From the NCBI GenBank assembly GCA_963847665.1, contig CAWKAO010000002.1, positions 186,001-250,000 on the forward strand: a stretch of 64,000 nt of DNA, read 5' to 3'. The notes beneath the pieces were generated by a model. The model was not told the origin of the DNA. It did no database searches and worked only from the letters and a program-made list of their open reading frames with translations. Each line of letters begins with the position of its first letter. The stretch's first letter is position 1. Shown here in pieces: positions 44,513 through 52,756 of the stretch. The position numbers were made by a program, and so were the translations under genes. This stretch comes from CAWKAO01 sp963847665 (lineage in GTDB: Bacteria; Actinomycetota; Humimicrobiia; Humimicrobiales; Humimicrobiaceae).

Positions 44513-45675
44513 TATTCCTTCTTTCTCTTATGATTTACATTCCTGCCCTTCCATTTAATATTTATCCTGAACAGATTAAGTATTATGGACCAGAAAAATA
44601 TGAGAACAAAAAATATCATGAAGACCGGAAAGAAAACCGCAACGATGGGACTAAAATTTCCTATCCTTCTCAGCATCCAGAATAGCTGCAGCGCATAAAT
44701 AAAATAAAAGATAATCCCCGTAATAAGGCCGGTCATATTAAAAGCTAAAGCATTTTCTATTATCATAGTGATAGGGTAAAATGACGCTGCTATCCATAGA
44801 ATGACCAATATCAGGTTTATTATCGAAGTGGATCTGGCACCAGAGGTAAAACCCCTTGAAAAACCATTTACAATATCACCTATTCCATTAGGATACATCC
44901 TGAAATCTATTGTACCTCTTCCGCCATAACAATAGACTGGAATATTATTCTTAATAAATTTTTTACCGATCTCAAGATCTTCAAGTATTTTGCTTTTTGC
45001 ACTACTGTGGCCCCCGATCTTAAAATAATGCCCTCTCTCACATAAGAGGCATGGTCCGAAAGCTCCGATGGGCCTTAATCTTCGTCCTAACGGAGTAAAG
45101 GTATTCATTGCAGCCATCAGGATAAGGTTAAAATAAGCTGAGAAATTTTCATAAAGTCTTTTTATTCTGTGGTACGGTTGGACAGTTATGACTCCACGAT
45201 GATCTGAATAACAATCCAGCAATTTTTCAAGTCCGTCTATTGCCATTCTAGTATCGGCATCAAGAAACAGAAGTAAATCACCGGTAGATTCATTGGCACC
45301 CGTAAAACATGCCCATGGTTTTCCGAGCCAGCCTTCCGGCAGTTCTTCGATATTTATTACTTTTGCCCCGTAATCAATTGCAATGCTTTCAGTAGCATCT
45401 TTTGACTGATCATTGATAACGAGTATCTCATGTGGTTTTACTGTCTGATGGATTAAAGATCCAAGCAGGTTAGGCAGGGAGAGTTCTTCATTTCTCGCAG
45501 GGATTATGATGGAGACTTTTAATTTATTGATCTGGATCTCTTCATCAGATTCTTTTGTAGAAGTTATTTTATTCCTGTTTTTTGCCTGGCAGAAAGGTAT
45601 TTTCCACAGGAACCAGAAACCTGTTGTCCAGAAAATAACTCTTATTATTAATTCTATATAAAATCTTGTTGGAAT
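44512..45675 (-). CDS. CrtQ-like family 2 glycosyltransferase with a probable ATT start
   Basis: About 388 residues: an N-terminal hydrophobic anchor, a GT2 catalytic domain (VSIIIPARNEE, VINDQSKDAT, EGWLGKPWAC, the metal-binding LFLDADTRM) and C-terminal membrane helices. This is the layout of 4,4'-diaponeurosporenoate glycosyltransferase CrtQ. The frame is open up to a TAA at 45708-45706 but has no ATG, GTG or TTG before the internal Met at 45246, which lies in the middle of the catalytic domain. The best start is ATT at 45675-45673, six bases after a CGAGGAG site. A start at 45246 would delete the donor-binding strand and is rejected. Confidence 0.8.
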   Translation of the reverse strand: MPTRFYIELIIRVIFWTTGFWFLWKIPFCQAKNRNKITSTKESDEEIQINKLKVSIIIPARNEELSLPNLLGSLIHQTVKPHEILVINDQSKDATESIAIDYGAKVINIEELPEGWLGKPWACFTGANESTGDLLLFLDADTRMAIDGLEKLLDCYSDHRGVITVQPYHRIKRLYENFSAYFNLILMAAMNTFTPLGRRLRPIGAFGPCLLCERGHYFKIGGHSSAKSKILEDLEIGKKFIKNNIPVYCYGGRGTIDFRMYPNGIGDIVNGFSRGFTSGARSTSIINLILVILWIAASFYPITMIIENALAFNMTGLITGIIFYFIYALQLFWMLRRIGNFSPIVAVFFPVFMIFFVLIFFWSIILNLFRINIKWKGRNVNHKRKKE

Positions 45676-45933
45676 TAAAAACTCCTCGGAGATAATTCTT
45701 ATTATTTAATTTTACATTATTGATCTGGATTTAAATATATTCTACTTATTATATTAACTGAAGACAAGGAATGATTAAAAAAATTCTAAAAATCAATGGT
45801 TTATCTGTGACCAATTAAACTTTTTATTTTTTAATTGAGGTGGTAAAAATGGTACTATTTTTTATCGAAAAGTCCTGATACGAAAAATACTTAAAAAATA
45901 TATTTAAAAACCACTGGAAATTTTTCACAAGTC
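45676..45933. other. Divergent intergenic region
   Basis: 258 A+T-rich bases between the CrtQ-like operon and the DUF362 gene. Nothing beyond expected promoters is visible; no clear -35/-10 pair, hairpin or RNA gene. Confidence 0.4.
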
Positions 45934-46767
45934 ATGTATTATTTCAAAAAAGTAGAGCAAGTGAAAAAAAGATTTTTTCTTATGGATGATTTATTAACGG
46001 CCCAGGTCATTTTTAAAAATTACAGGGAATCAGTTTCTGAGCTTCTGGAAAAACTGGATCTTTCTAAAGTACTTGATGAGGAAAAACCGATTGTGATCAA
46101 ACCTAACCTGCTGGATAATGCCCCGCACCCTTGCACAACAGATCCCGGTTGTGTCGATGCTATTATAAAATATTTAAGAAAACTGAACAGCAGTAGCAAA
46201 ATAATAATACTTGAAGGTTCGGGAGGCTGTAGCACTAAGGAAGCTTATAGGGATCTCGGTTATTATAAGATGGCTGAAGAAAATAATATAGAAATATACG
46301 ACGTAGATGACTGCAGCCTTATTAGGCTTACCAATGATAATGCAATAGTCTATAAAGAAATATTTTTACCTGAAATTATATTCAATAGTTTTTTTATATC
46401 TGTACCTGTTCTTAAGGACCATCTTATAACAACTGTAACTCTCGGCATGAAAAACCTGGTAGGTCTTTTGCCAGAGAAGCATTATGGTAAATACTGGAGT
46501 TATAAAAGAAGTGATGTCCATAGGGTAGGGGTAAATAATGCTATAGTAGATTTGAACCAATATGTAAAAACGGATCTTGTTGTAATCGATGGAAGGATAG
46601 GCCAGTTTGGCAGCCACATGGCAGGGGGGAGGAGATGTGATCCTCCAAAAAGTATTATTTTAGGCGGGTATGACGTGCTGGAAGTCGATAAAAAAGGCTC
46701 AGAACTCCTGGGGCATGAGTGGTCCAATATCAAACACCTGAAATTATTTAGCGATATAAAATTCTGA
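45934..46767 (+). CDS. DUF362 domain protein without ferredoxin module
   Basis: 277 residues. DUF362 marks: KPIVIKPNLLDN-type strand, TTDPGCVDAIIKYLR, ILEGSGG, FISVPVLKDHLITTVTLGMKNLVG near 150-173, and VVIDGRIG. Longer members carry C-terminal 4Fe-4S motifs; this one lacks them. The function of the family is unknown. No Shine-Dalgarno site precedes ATG 45934; ATG 45982 is an alternative. Confidence 0.82.
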   Translation: MYYFKKVEQVKKRFFLMDDLLTAQVIFKNYRESVSELLEKLDLSKVLDEEKPIVIKPNLLDNAPHPCTTDPGCVDAIIKYLRKLNSSSKIIILEGSGGCSTKEAYRDLGYYKMAEENNIEIYDVDDCSLIRLTNDNAIVYKEIFLPEIIFNSFFISVPVLKDHLITTVTLGMKNLVGLLPEKHYGKYWSYKRSDVHRVGVNNAIVDLNQYVKTDLVVIDGRIGQFGSHMAGGRRCDPPKSIILGGYDVLEVDKKGSELLGHEWSNIKHLKLFSDIKF

Positions 46768-46800
46768 TTTGATTTTATTATCTGATAAATAACGATTAGC

Positions 46801-47739
46801 ATGGAAAAAATTATAGAATGGCTGCTTGAGAGTGATAATCCGGCAGTAAGGTTTTATACCAGGAAAGAGATTTTAAAAGAAGATCTGACCTCAAAACATC
46901 ACGATCTCTTTGAGAAAGAGGCACTCTTTTACAAGCCGGTTAAAGAAATACTTGAACTTCAGGATAAAAAGGGATGGTGGTATGAGGATACTTCCGGTTT
47001 TAACCCTTTATATAAAAATACCATCTGGCAGCTTTACTTTTTATCATTACTAGGTGTCAGCAGAAAAACAACTGAAATAGACAGAGCTGTTAAGATGTCT
47101 GTAAAAAATATGCAAAGTGATTCAGGTGCATTTCCATCTTTAAAAAGATATTCAGGTAAACTCCTCTGTATGCAGGGCATAGTACTCGAGATGCTTATGA
47201 GGTTGGGTTATGGACAGGAAAATTTTACAAAAAAACTGGCTGATTTTCTTAATGGCCTTGTTTACAGGAATGACTTCAGGTGCAAATACCGGCAGAATCT
47301 TAAATGTCCATGGGGAGCTGTCAAAGTATTAAAAGCCTACAATCTTATTCCTGAAGATAAAAGGGATGATAGCATCCGAAATACCATAAAAAAAGCTGTC
47401 AAGTTTATATTGAGCCATAATATTGTCGATGCTAGTTACCCAAGGAAAAAATCCAGAAGCAAACAATGGGATCTGTTTGGTTTTCCAAGAGGGTATCAAT
47501 CAGATATCCTGGAACTTACATCTGCTCTTATTGATGCGGGTTGTACAAAAAACAATGAGAACATCAATAAGGCTCTTCATTATATTAATAATAAAAGACA
47601 GGAAGATGGTCCCTGGAAGTTGGAGTTTTCATTAAATGGAAGGATGTTAATAGATATTGAGAAAATAAATAAACCAAGTAAATGGATCACTTTTTTTGCT
47701 GTTAAAACGCTTGTAAACAGCAGGTTTTTAAAGATCTGA
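46801..47739 (+). CDS. Alpha/alpha-barrel terpene-cyclase-fold protein
   Basis: 312 residues with repeated helical pairs typical of prenyltransferase/squalene-oxidase repeat proteins: NPAVRFYTRKEIL, QDKKGWWYEDTSGFNPLYKNTIWQL-type repeat, MQSDSGAFPS, PWGAVKVLKAYNLIP and a closing QEDGPWKLEF. No DxDD or DCTAE-like catalytic motif is evident, so enzymatic cyclisation is not supported. It lies 33 bases after DUF362 and may be cotranscribed. The prenyl-lipid theme next door is suggestive only. Confidence 0.65.
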   Translation: MEKIIEWLLESDNPAVRFYTRKEILKEDLTSKHHDLFEKEALFYKPVKEILELQDKKGWWYEDTSGFNPLYKNTIWQLYFLSLLGVSRKTTEIDRAVKMSVKNMQSDSGAFPSLKRYSGKLLCMQGIVLEMLMRLGYGQENFTKKLADFLNGLVYRNDFRCKYRQNLKCPWGAVKVLKAYNLIPEDKRDDSIRNTIKKAVKFILSHNIVDASYPRKKSRSKQWDLFGFPRGYQSDILELTSALIDAGCTKNNENINKALHYINNKRQEDGPWKLEFSLNGRMLIDIEKINKPSKWITFFAVKTLVNSRFLKI

Positions 47740-47779
47740 TCCAATGAAAATCTTTGGTAATATAGCTTTTCTTTTCCAT

Positions 47780-48811
47780 TCAGTGTGAGCTTCCCTTTTC
47801 AGCAATCCTAAAAAAACCTAGAACGATTTTTAGTATATGTCTATTTGACAGGATCTTACTCGTATGAAGCCTGTTTACCCAGTAAATATCTGGTTTTCCG
47901 AGTTCTTCCCACAGCATTTTTGTAGATCTCTTTGTAAAATAATGGTCCACCTTTGAGTTTATCATCAAAACCCGGTCAGGTTTTATCCTGGATGCAAAAG
48001 TAAGAGGGTCACATAAAAAGCACAGCTTACTTGTTTTTTCCTTTAGCTCAGGATATCTGGAGAAAGTTGAATCTATTTTTTCAATATCTTTTATCCCTTT
48101 AAATTCTTCAAGAAAACATGGATAATCTTTATAAAAATCCCTGCATTTCCCTTTGGTCATTTTCCCTTCATCGGCACAACTGCCTTTAAGAAGATAAGCA
48201 AGGAAACTGTTCCAGTGTATTTCATGCCAGTTTCCACCACCTAATAAAAGGACTCCTTTCTGGATACGTTTTTCAAATGACATGGCTATTACAGAAACCA
48301 TACTGCCAAGGCTGAATCCTGCCATCATGAAATCAAAAAGAGCAAATTCAAGTTCGATTATATTTATTAGCTTTCTCAGATCCAGGACAGATTGATTATA
48401 AAACTCAAGAGTCTCTAAATCATCAAAATACAGAAGCCTCTCTCCACTTTTTTCTCCAGGTGGAGTCCTGTCTAGGTGAAAAGGCATATGCATAAAAGCA
48501 CAATTAAATCCGTTTGCAAGCATCTTATCTATAAAAAAGTAGTAGTTTGATAATTTTTCGGGCTTTGAGCCAAATCCATGGAGCAGAAGTATGACCGGAG
48601 CTTTTCTACTGCTGCATAAATATAGTTCACAATACACCCGGTCATTTATATTTATACCGGTCATCATTGGAGAGTCAAAGCCAAGGACAAATGAGTTTTC
48701 TGGATCACAATTTTTTAAGTTATGGATATCTTTTAAATCCTTAATATTTGTAAGAGTATAATTTAAAAGAGTTTTTTCTTTTACAGAAATATAATGATAA
48801 AGTTCGCTCAT
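47780..48811 (-). CDS. Alpha/beta-hydrolase
   Basis: 343-residue hydrolase. Seen: VILLLHGFGSKPEK (oxyanion loop), nucleophile elbow AGFSLGSMVS with Ser near the middle, and a C-terminal VLMINSKVDHYFTKRST followed by an LHTSKILSNRHIL His region that can complete the triad. No signal peptide. The substrate is unknown; acyl-ester hydrolysis is typical. The gene is transcribed divergently from the YtxH gene. Confidence 0.82.
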   Translation of the reverse strand: MSELYHYISVKEKTLLNYTLTNIKDLKDIHNLKNCDPENSFVLGFDSPMMTGININDRVYCELYLCSSRKAPVILLLHGFGSKPEKLSNYYFFIDKMLANGFNCAFMHMPFHLDRTPPGEKSGERLLYFDDLETLEFYNQSVLDLRKLINIIELEFALFDFMMAGFSLGSMVSVIAMSFEKRIQKGVLLLGGGNWHEIHWNSFLAYLLKGSCADEGKMTKGKCRDFYKDYPCFLEEFKGIKDIEKIDSTFSRYPELKEKTSKLCFLCDPLTFASRIKPDRVLMINSKVDHYFTKRSTKMLWEELGKPDIYWVNRLHTSKILSNRHILKIVLGFFRIAEKGSSH

Positions 48812-48840
48812 TTAATTATTTTCTTTATTTTTGTTATAAT
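48812..48840 (+). promoter_or_regulatory. Possible promoter of YtxH gene
   Basis: TGTTATAAT at 48832-48840 is an extended -10 with a perfect TATAAT; a weak -35 candidate TTAATT at 48812-48817 is 17 bases upstream. It points toward the gene starting at 48904. The call rests on sequence similarity only. Confidence 0.35.
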
Positions 48841-48903
48841 ATGAAATATTAAGCAATAATAGCAAAAAAGAATTGCAGAAAAAAGTAAAATTAGGAGGAA
48901 AAT

Positions 48904-49230
48904 ATGTGTGGAGACACTTCAAACGGTTCGACTGCATTTAAGTACGGATTAATGGGTTTTATAATCGGTGCTGCTGCAGGTGCTATTGCAGCACTTTTTC
49001 TAACCACAAAAACTGGCGAAGAACTGAGGTCTGATATCAAAAAAATCGTCCTTGACCTAAGTGAAAAGGTCGAAGAACAGACTGGAAAAGTCAAAAACAT
49101 ATCTAAAGAAAAATATTCAGAGATCGTCAATTCTGTAGTCTCTAATTACAAAAAAATAAAAGACTTCACACAAAAAGAGGTCGATCTTATTAAGAAGATC
49201 CTTCTTGAACAAAAAGATGAAGAAGGTTAA
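48904..49230 (+). CDS. YtxH-domain small membrane protein
   Basis: 108 residues: a short N-terminus, one glycine/alanine-rich transmembrane segment (LMGFIIGAAAGAIAALFL, about 17-34) running directly into TKTGEELRSDI, then an amphipathic Lys/Glu-rich helical tail. This is the YtxH/gas-vesicle-GvpP-like pattern. A strong TAGGAGGA site precedes ATG 48904. Function in stress or envelope maintenance is assumed for the family but not shown. Confidence 0.85.
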   Translation: MCGDTSNGSTAFKYGLMGFIIGAAAGAIAALFLTTKTGEELRSDIKKIVLDLSEKVEEQTGKVKNISKEKYSEIVNSVVSNYKKIKDFTQKEVDLIKKILLEQKDEEG

Positions 49231-49249
49231 ATCAAGCCTATAGAAATAA

Positions 49250-50038
49250 TTATTTAAACTTCCACCGGGTAAGAATATTTTCCCTGTCGAAGATCCTTAT
49301 GGCCAGTCTAAACAATAATGGACATATTGCTGTAAGAACTGCGCATGCAATAATAAGGTAGATAATATTCAAAAGGAAAAGCCCTGCTATCTGGAGTCCG
49401 ATTATTGCATAAATAGGAAAAATCACTATTGCTCCAATACCCTGTGCAGATCTTATATCTGTTGATTTTGATGAGACAATGAGACTTGCCATAGTGATGA
49501 TAAATGATAGCACAGGACTTAAAATAAAGACCAGTACAAACCACTCCCATGTCGGCAGGGGTATCAACCCAAATTTTATGTAGCCTAAAATATCAATTAT
49601 TATAGTTATAAGTATAAAATCTATCAGTGTTACAGCAAAAGCAGGAACCATACTCGTGAGTGTCTTTCCAAGCAGTAACTCCCTTGTTTTTATCGGTGTA
49701 GCAATAAGCGGTTCAAGGGTATTGCTTTCTTTCTCAAGAACAACAGATGCAGGTGCGATAAGGCTTGGAAGCATTGCTGGGATCAAAAGCAAAAAGACCA
49801 TGAATTGTTTGATCATGAATTGAAGCATTGACATCTCTATGTTGTCGGTATTACCGAAAACTCTTTGCACGAAATGTATGATCTCAGGATCTTTTGTCAT
49901 GGAATCGAGTGACAAAGTCAGGAATGCAGGAAATAGCACCGAAAACATAAGGCTTATTATAAGTATCGGAAGCCAAATACTCCTGTTTTTGATGATCTCC
50001 TTTATCTCTTTTTTAAAGATCAAAATCGAATTTTTCAT
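49250..50038 (-). CDS. ABC-2 type transporter permease
   Basis: 262-residue membrane protein of the ABC-2/NatB type: KKEIKEIIKNRSIWLPILII at the N-terminus and about six helices, with VLEKESNTLEPLIATPIKTRELLLGK on the cytoplasmic side, a hallmark of the family. It pairs with the ATPase whose gene ends 41 bases upstream. Possible roles are export of sodium, a drug, a lipid or a peptide. Confidence 0.88.
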   Translation of the reverse strand: MKNSILIFKKEIKEIIKNRSIWLPILIISLMFSVLFPAFLTLSLDSMTKDPEIIHFVQRVFGNTDNIEMSMLQFMIKQFMVFLLLIPAMLPSLIAPASVVLEKESNTLEPLIATPIKTRELLLGKTLTSMVPAFAVTLIDFILITIIIDILGYIKFGLIPLPTWEWFVLVFILSPVLSFIITMASLIVSSKSTDIRSAQGIGAIVIFPIYAIIGLQIAGLFLLNIIYLIIACAVLTAICPLLFRLAIRIFDRENILTRWKFK

Positions 50039-50078
50039 AATGCGTTTTTTTATTGGTTTTTTTATTTTCTCTTTTATA

Positions 50079-50990
50079 CTATTTCTTTATAAGGTCGAGG
50101 TAGATCTCCTCAAGACTTGCTTTGATCTCGTTGAAATATACTATCTCAGCGCCATGATCTACTAATCTTCTGATTATCAGAGGATTTATCTTTTCAGGAT
50201 TTTCAATTGACAGATTTATCCTGTTATCCTCAAATCTAATATATTTGATCTCTGTAATACCTTCAAAACAGTCTTTAAACTCTTCTGCTATGCCCGTAAG
50301 CGTCACTTCTACTTCTTTACCTTTTCTGTCCTGCTGGAGTCCATCAAGTGTCGATATCCTGATTATCCTGTTTTTTATTATGCATACTATATCTGAAAGA
50401 TTTGATGCTTCTTCAAGATTATGTGTACATAAAAAAACAGTAGTCCTATCGTTTTTCATTCCTTCTATAAAGTTCCTGACCATAAATGCACTTTCAGGGT
50501 CAAGTCCTGCAGTAGGTTCGTCCAGAAAAAGTATCTTGGGCTCATGGATAAGTGCTCTGGCAAGCGCAAGTTTCTGTTTCATACCTTTGGAGTATGCCTT
50601 TACAGGGTCATTTTTTCTGTCCCACAGGTCGAACATCTTCAGGAATTTTTCAATGTTTTTTTTACGTTTATTGTCTTCAATGGCATAAAAGCTGGAAAAA
50701 TAATCAAGGTTTTCATAAGCAGATATCTTCTCATACATTCCCGGGGTTTCCGTAAGGATCCCAATAATAGATCTGACATAGTCACCATTTTTAGATGCAT
50801 CTTTACCGTCTATTGTTATTTTACCGCTTGATGGTTTTATTAGGGTTGAAAGCATTCTAATGGTCGTAGTCTTGCCTGCGCCATTTGGACCAAGAAATCC
50901 AAATATTTGTCCTTCATCAATATTAAAGGATATATTATCAACTGCTGTTATCGAGCCAAATTTTTTTGTAAGGTCCTCTGCATAGATCAT
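50079..50990 (-). CDS. ABC-2 type transporter ATPase
   Basis: 303 residues from ATG 50990 (MIYAEDLTKKFG). Walker A GPNGAGKTTT, signature YSKGMKQK, Walker B ILFLDEPTAGLDP, switch His in FLCTHNLEE, then a C-terminal regulatory domain of about 90 residues. An in-frame TTG at 51038 would add 16 residues of non-conserved sequence and is not preferred. No Shine-Dalgarno site is seen, but a TATAAT lies a few bases before the ATG, so a leaderless message is possible. Confidence 0.88.
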   Translation of the reverse strand: MIYAEDLTKKFGSITAVDNISFNIDEGQIFGFLGPNGAGKTTTIRMLSTLIKPSSGKITIDGKDASKNGDYVRSIIGILTETPGMYEKISAYENLDYFSSFYAIEDNKRKKNIEKFLKMFDLWDRKNDPVKAYSKGMKQKLALARALIHEPKILFLDEPTAGLDPESAFMVRNFIEGMKNDRTTVFLCTHNLEEASNLSDIVCIIKNRIIRISTLDGLQQDRKGKEVEVTLTGIAEEFKDCFEGITEIKYIRFEDNRINLSIENPEKINPLIIRRLVDHGAEIVYFNEIKASLEEIYLDLIKK

Positions 50991-51135
50991 CAGTATATTA
51001 TAAAATATTTTTTTAAAAACGGGTATAATATGTTCCAATCAGGAAAAGATAAAGTGAAATTTTAGTCTTGATATTTTAAGTTAATCTGTCAGTTAGAAAT
51101 TACCTGTAAACAATGACCATAATAGTAGAGGTCCG

Positions 51136-51729
51136 GTGAAAAAAATAAAAGGGTCCAAAAAAATAGATATCCTCATGATAGATAATTATGATTCATTTAC
51201 TTTTAATCTGGTCCAGTATCTTGGTGTAATGGGTGAAAACATAAAGGTCAGGAGGAATGACAAGATCACTGCGGATGAAATAAAAAAAATGAACCCTTCC
51301 AGGATAGTGATATCACCCGGTCCGGGTCGGCCAGACGATGCAGGTATATCAAAGGAAATAATCAGTAACTTTTATAAAGACATCCCGATACTCGGTGTTT
51401 GCCTGGGGCATCAGTGCATTGGTGAGGTATTTGGTGCGGCCATAATAAATTCCGGGATCGTAGTACATGGAAAGACTTCGATGGTCTTTCACGACGGCAG
51501 TACTATATTTACAGGTATAAAAAACCCTTTTGAAGCTGCAAGATACCATTCACTTGTAATAAAAAAGGATTCACTGCCAGAAGAACTGCAAATAACGGCA
51601 CAGACTGAAGATGGGATAATAATGGCCATAAGGCACAAAAAATATAAACTTGAAGGGGTCCAGTTCCACCCGGAGTCTTTTCTTACAAAAGAAGGCATGG
51701 AAATACTGCGAAACTTTATTGGACTTTAA
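51136..51729 (+). CDS. pabA: Glutamine amidotransferase subunit of aminodeoxychorismate/anthranilate synthase
   Basis: 197-residue class I glutamine amidotransferase. Motifs: IDNYDSFTFNLVQYLG, the SPGPGRPDDAG loop, nucleophile Cys in GVCLGHQ near 89, and the His-Glu pair in FHPESFLT near 177-180. It delivers ammonia to the chorismate-binding subunit. I call it PabA because a PabB with the PIKG motif and a PabC follow; no trp genes are present, but dual use with TrpE elsewhere is possible. GTG start with GAGGTCCG upstream. Confidence 0.88.
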   Translation: MKKIKGSKKIDILMIDNYDSFTFNLVQYLGVMGENIKVRRNDKITADEIKKMNPSRIVISPGPGRPDDAGISKEIISNFYKDIPILGVCLGHQCIGEVFGAAIINSGIVVHGKTSMVFHDGSTIFTGIKNPFEAARYHSLVIKKDSLPEELQITAQTEDGIIMAIRHKKYKLEGVQFHPESFLTKEGMEILRNFIGL

Positions 51730-51778
51730 AGATCATAAAACCCGATAACCTGTTTTGACTGTTAGATTTTTTTACCAT

Positions 51779-52549
51779 TTAGACAGTATGGACCTCTATT
51801 TTTAATTTTAGAAGTCTATCAAAAAGCTTTTCTTGTATGTTCTGGTCGGTGACAAGGATATCAGTACTTTCAATGCTGCCAATTTTATGAAGTAACCTGG
51901 AATTAAATTTGGACGAATCACTGAGTACAATGACCTTTGAAGCTGATCTCATTATACTTTTTTTTACTTCCATCTCTTCCCGGGAAGCTATTGTCATAAT
52001 CCCGTCTTCGCTTAACGCTCCTATGGAGATAAACGCTTTGTCAGCATTGATCCTGGAAAAATAATCGACAGTATCATATCCGACAAGACAATTAGTGTCT
52101 TTTTTAAGATATCCACCCGTGCAGATGACTTCTATATCTTTATCACTGTTTCTTATGTTTGAAACTATAGAAGGACTGTTTGTAAATATTTTTAGATTTC
52201 TTATATCGGGTAAGTATTCTGAAAAGTAAAAGTTGGTGGTACTTGATTCAAGGATTATACTGTCACCTTCATCTAAGAGGGATGTTGCAAATTTTGCAAT
52301 ATTTCTTTTTTCATCTACATTCAGAGTCAACTGTTCTTCAAAGAATAATTCTTGTGATGTTTTCAGGTTTTTAATAGCACCCCCATGTGTGCGGAGAAGG
52401 AGGCCTTTCTTTTCCAGCTCCAGAAGGTCTCGCCTTATAGTTATATCAGATATTTCAAATACATCAGCAAGCTCAGGGACAGTAGCCCTTCCCTTACTGC
52501 TTATCAATTCAGCTATTTTTTGTTGTCTTTCTTCTGCAAAGATCTTCAT
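51779..52549 (-). CDS. DeoR/GlpR-family transcriptional regulator
   Basis: 256 residues: N-terminal DeoR-type HTH (ERQQKIAELISSKGRATVPELADVF then ISDITIRRDLLELEKKGLLLRTHGGA) and a C-terminal sugar-phosphate-sensing domain of the ribose-5-phosphate isomerase fold (ILESSTTNFYF, FISIGALSEDGIM, VLSDSSKF). It is transcribed divergently from the class III aminotransferase, so control of that gene is likely. No Shine-Dalgarno site at its ATG. Confidence 0.88.
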   Translation of the reverse strand: MKIFAEERQQKIAELISSKGRATVPELADVFEISDITIRRDLLELEKKGLLLRTHGGAIKNLKTSQELFFEEQLTLNVDEKRNIAKFATSLLDEGDSIILESSTTNFYFSEYLPDIRNLKIFTNSPSIVSNIRNSDKDIEVICTGGYLKKDTNCLVGYDTVDYFSRINADKAFISIGALSEDGIMTIASREEMEVKKSIMRSASKVIVLSDSSKFNSRLLHKIGSIESTDILVTDQNIQEKLFDRLLKLKIEVHTV

Positions 52550-52756
52550 AAAAATTTTGTTTTTTAACCGGTAGATCTTGTTGACTATAAAATAATTTTA
52601 TGAAATAATCATAAACAATAATATTTAATCATAAATAATAGTATATTGTCAATATTATAATCATATTTATAATAAAGATAGATTTTTTCTTTTGTTAACA
52701 ATGCTTTTGATCTATATGGAAGATTTGGCGCTTTAAACAAAAATGGAAGGAGCGAG

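Noticed and set aside
45244..45246. ATG at 45246 as start of the CrtQ-like gene
   Set aside because: It lies directly after the DAD metal motif; starting there would remove the nucleotide-sugar-binding half of the catalytic domain that is encoded in frame just upstream.
46801..47739. Active squalene-hopene-type cyclase
   Set aside because: The helical repeat fold is plausible, but no DxDD-type acid motif is visible and the length is half that of true triterpene cyclases.
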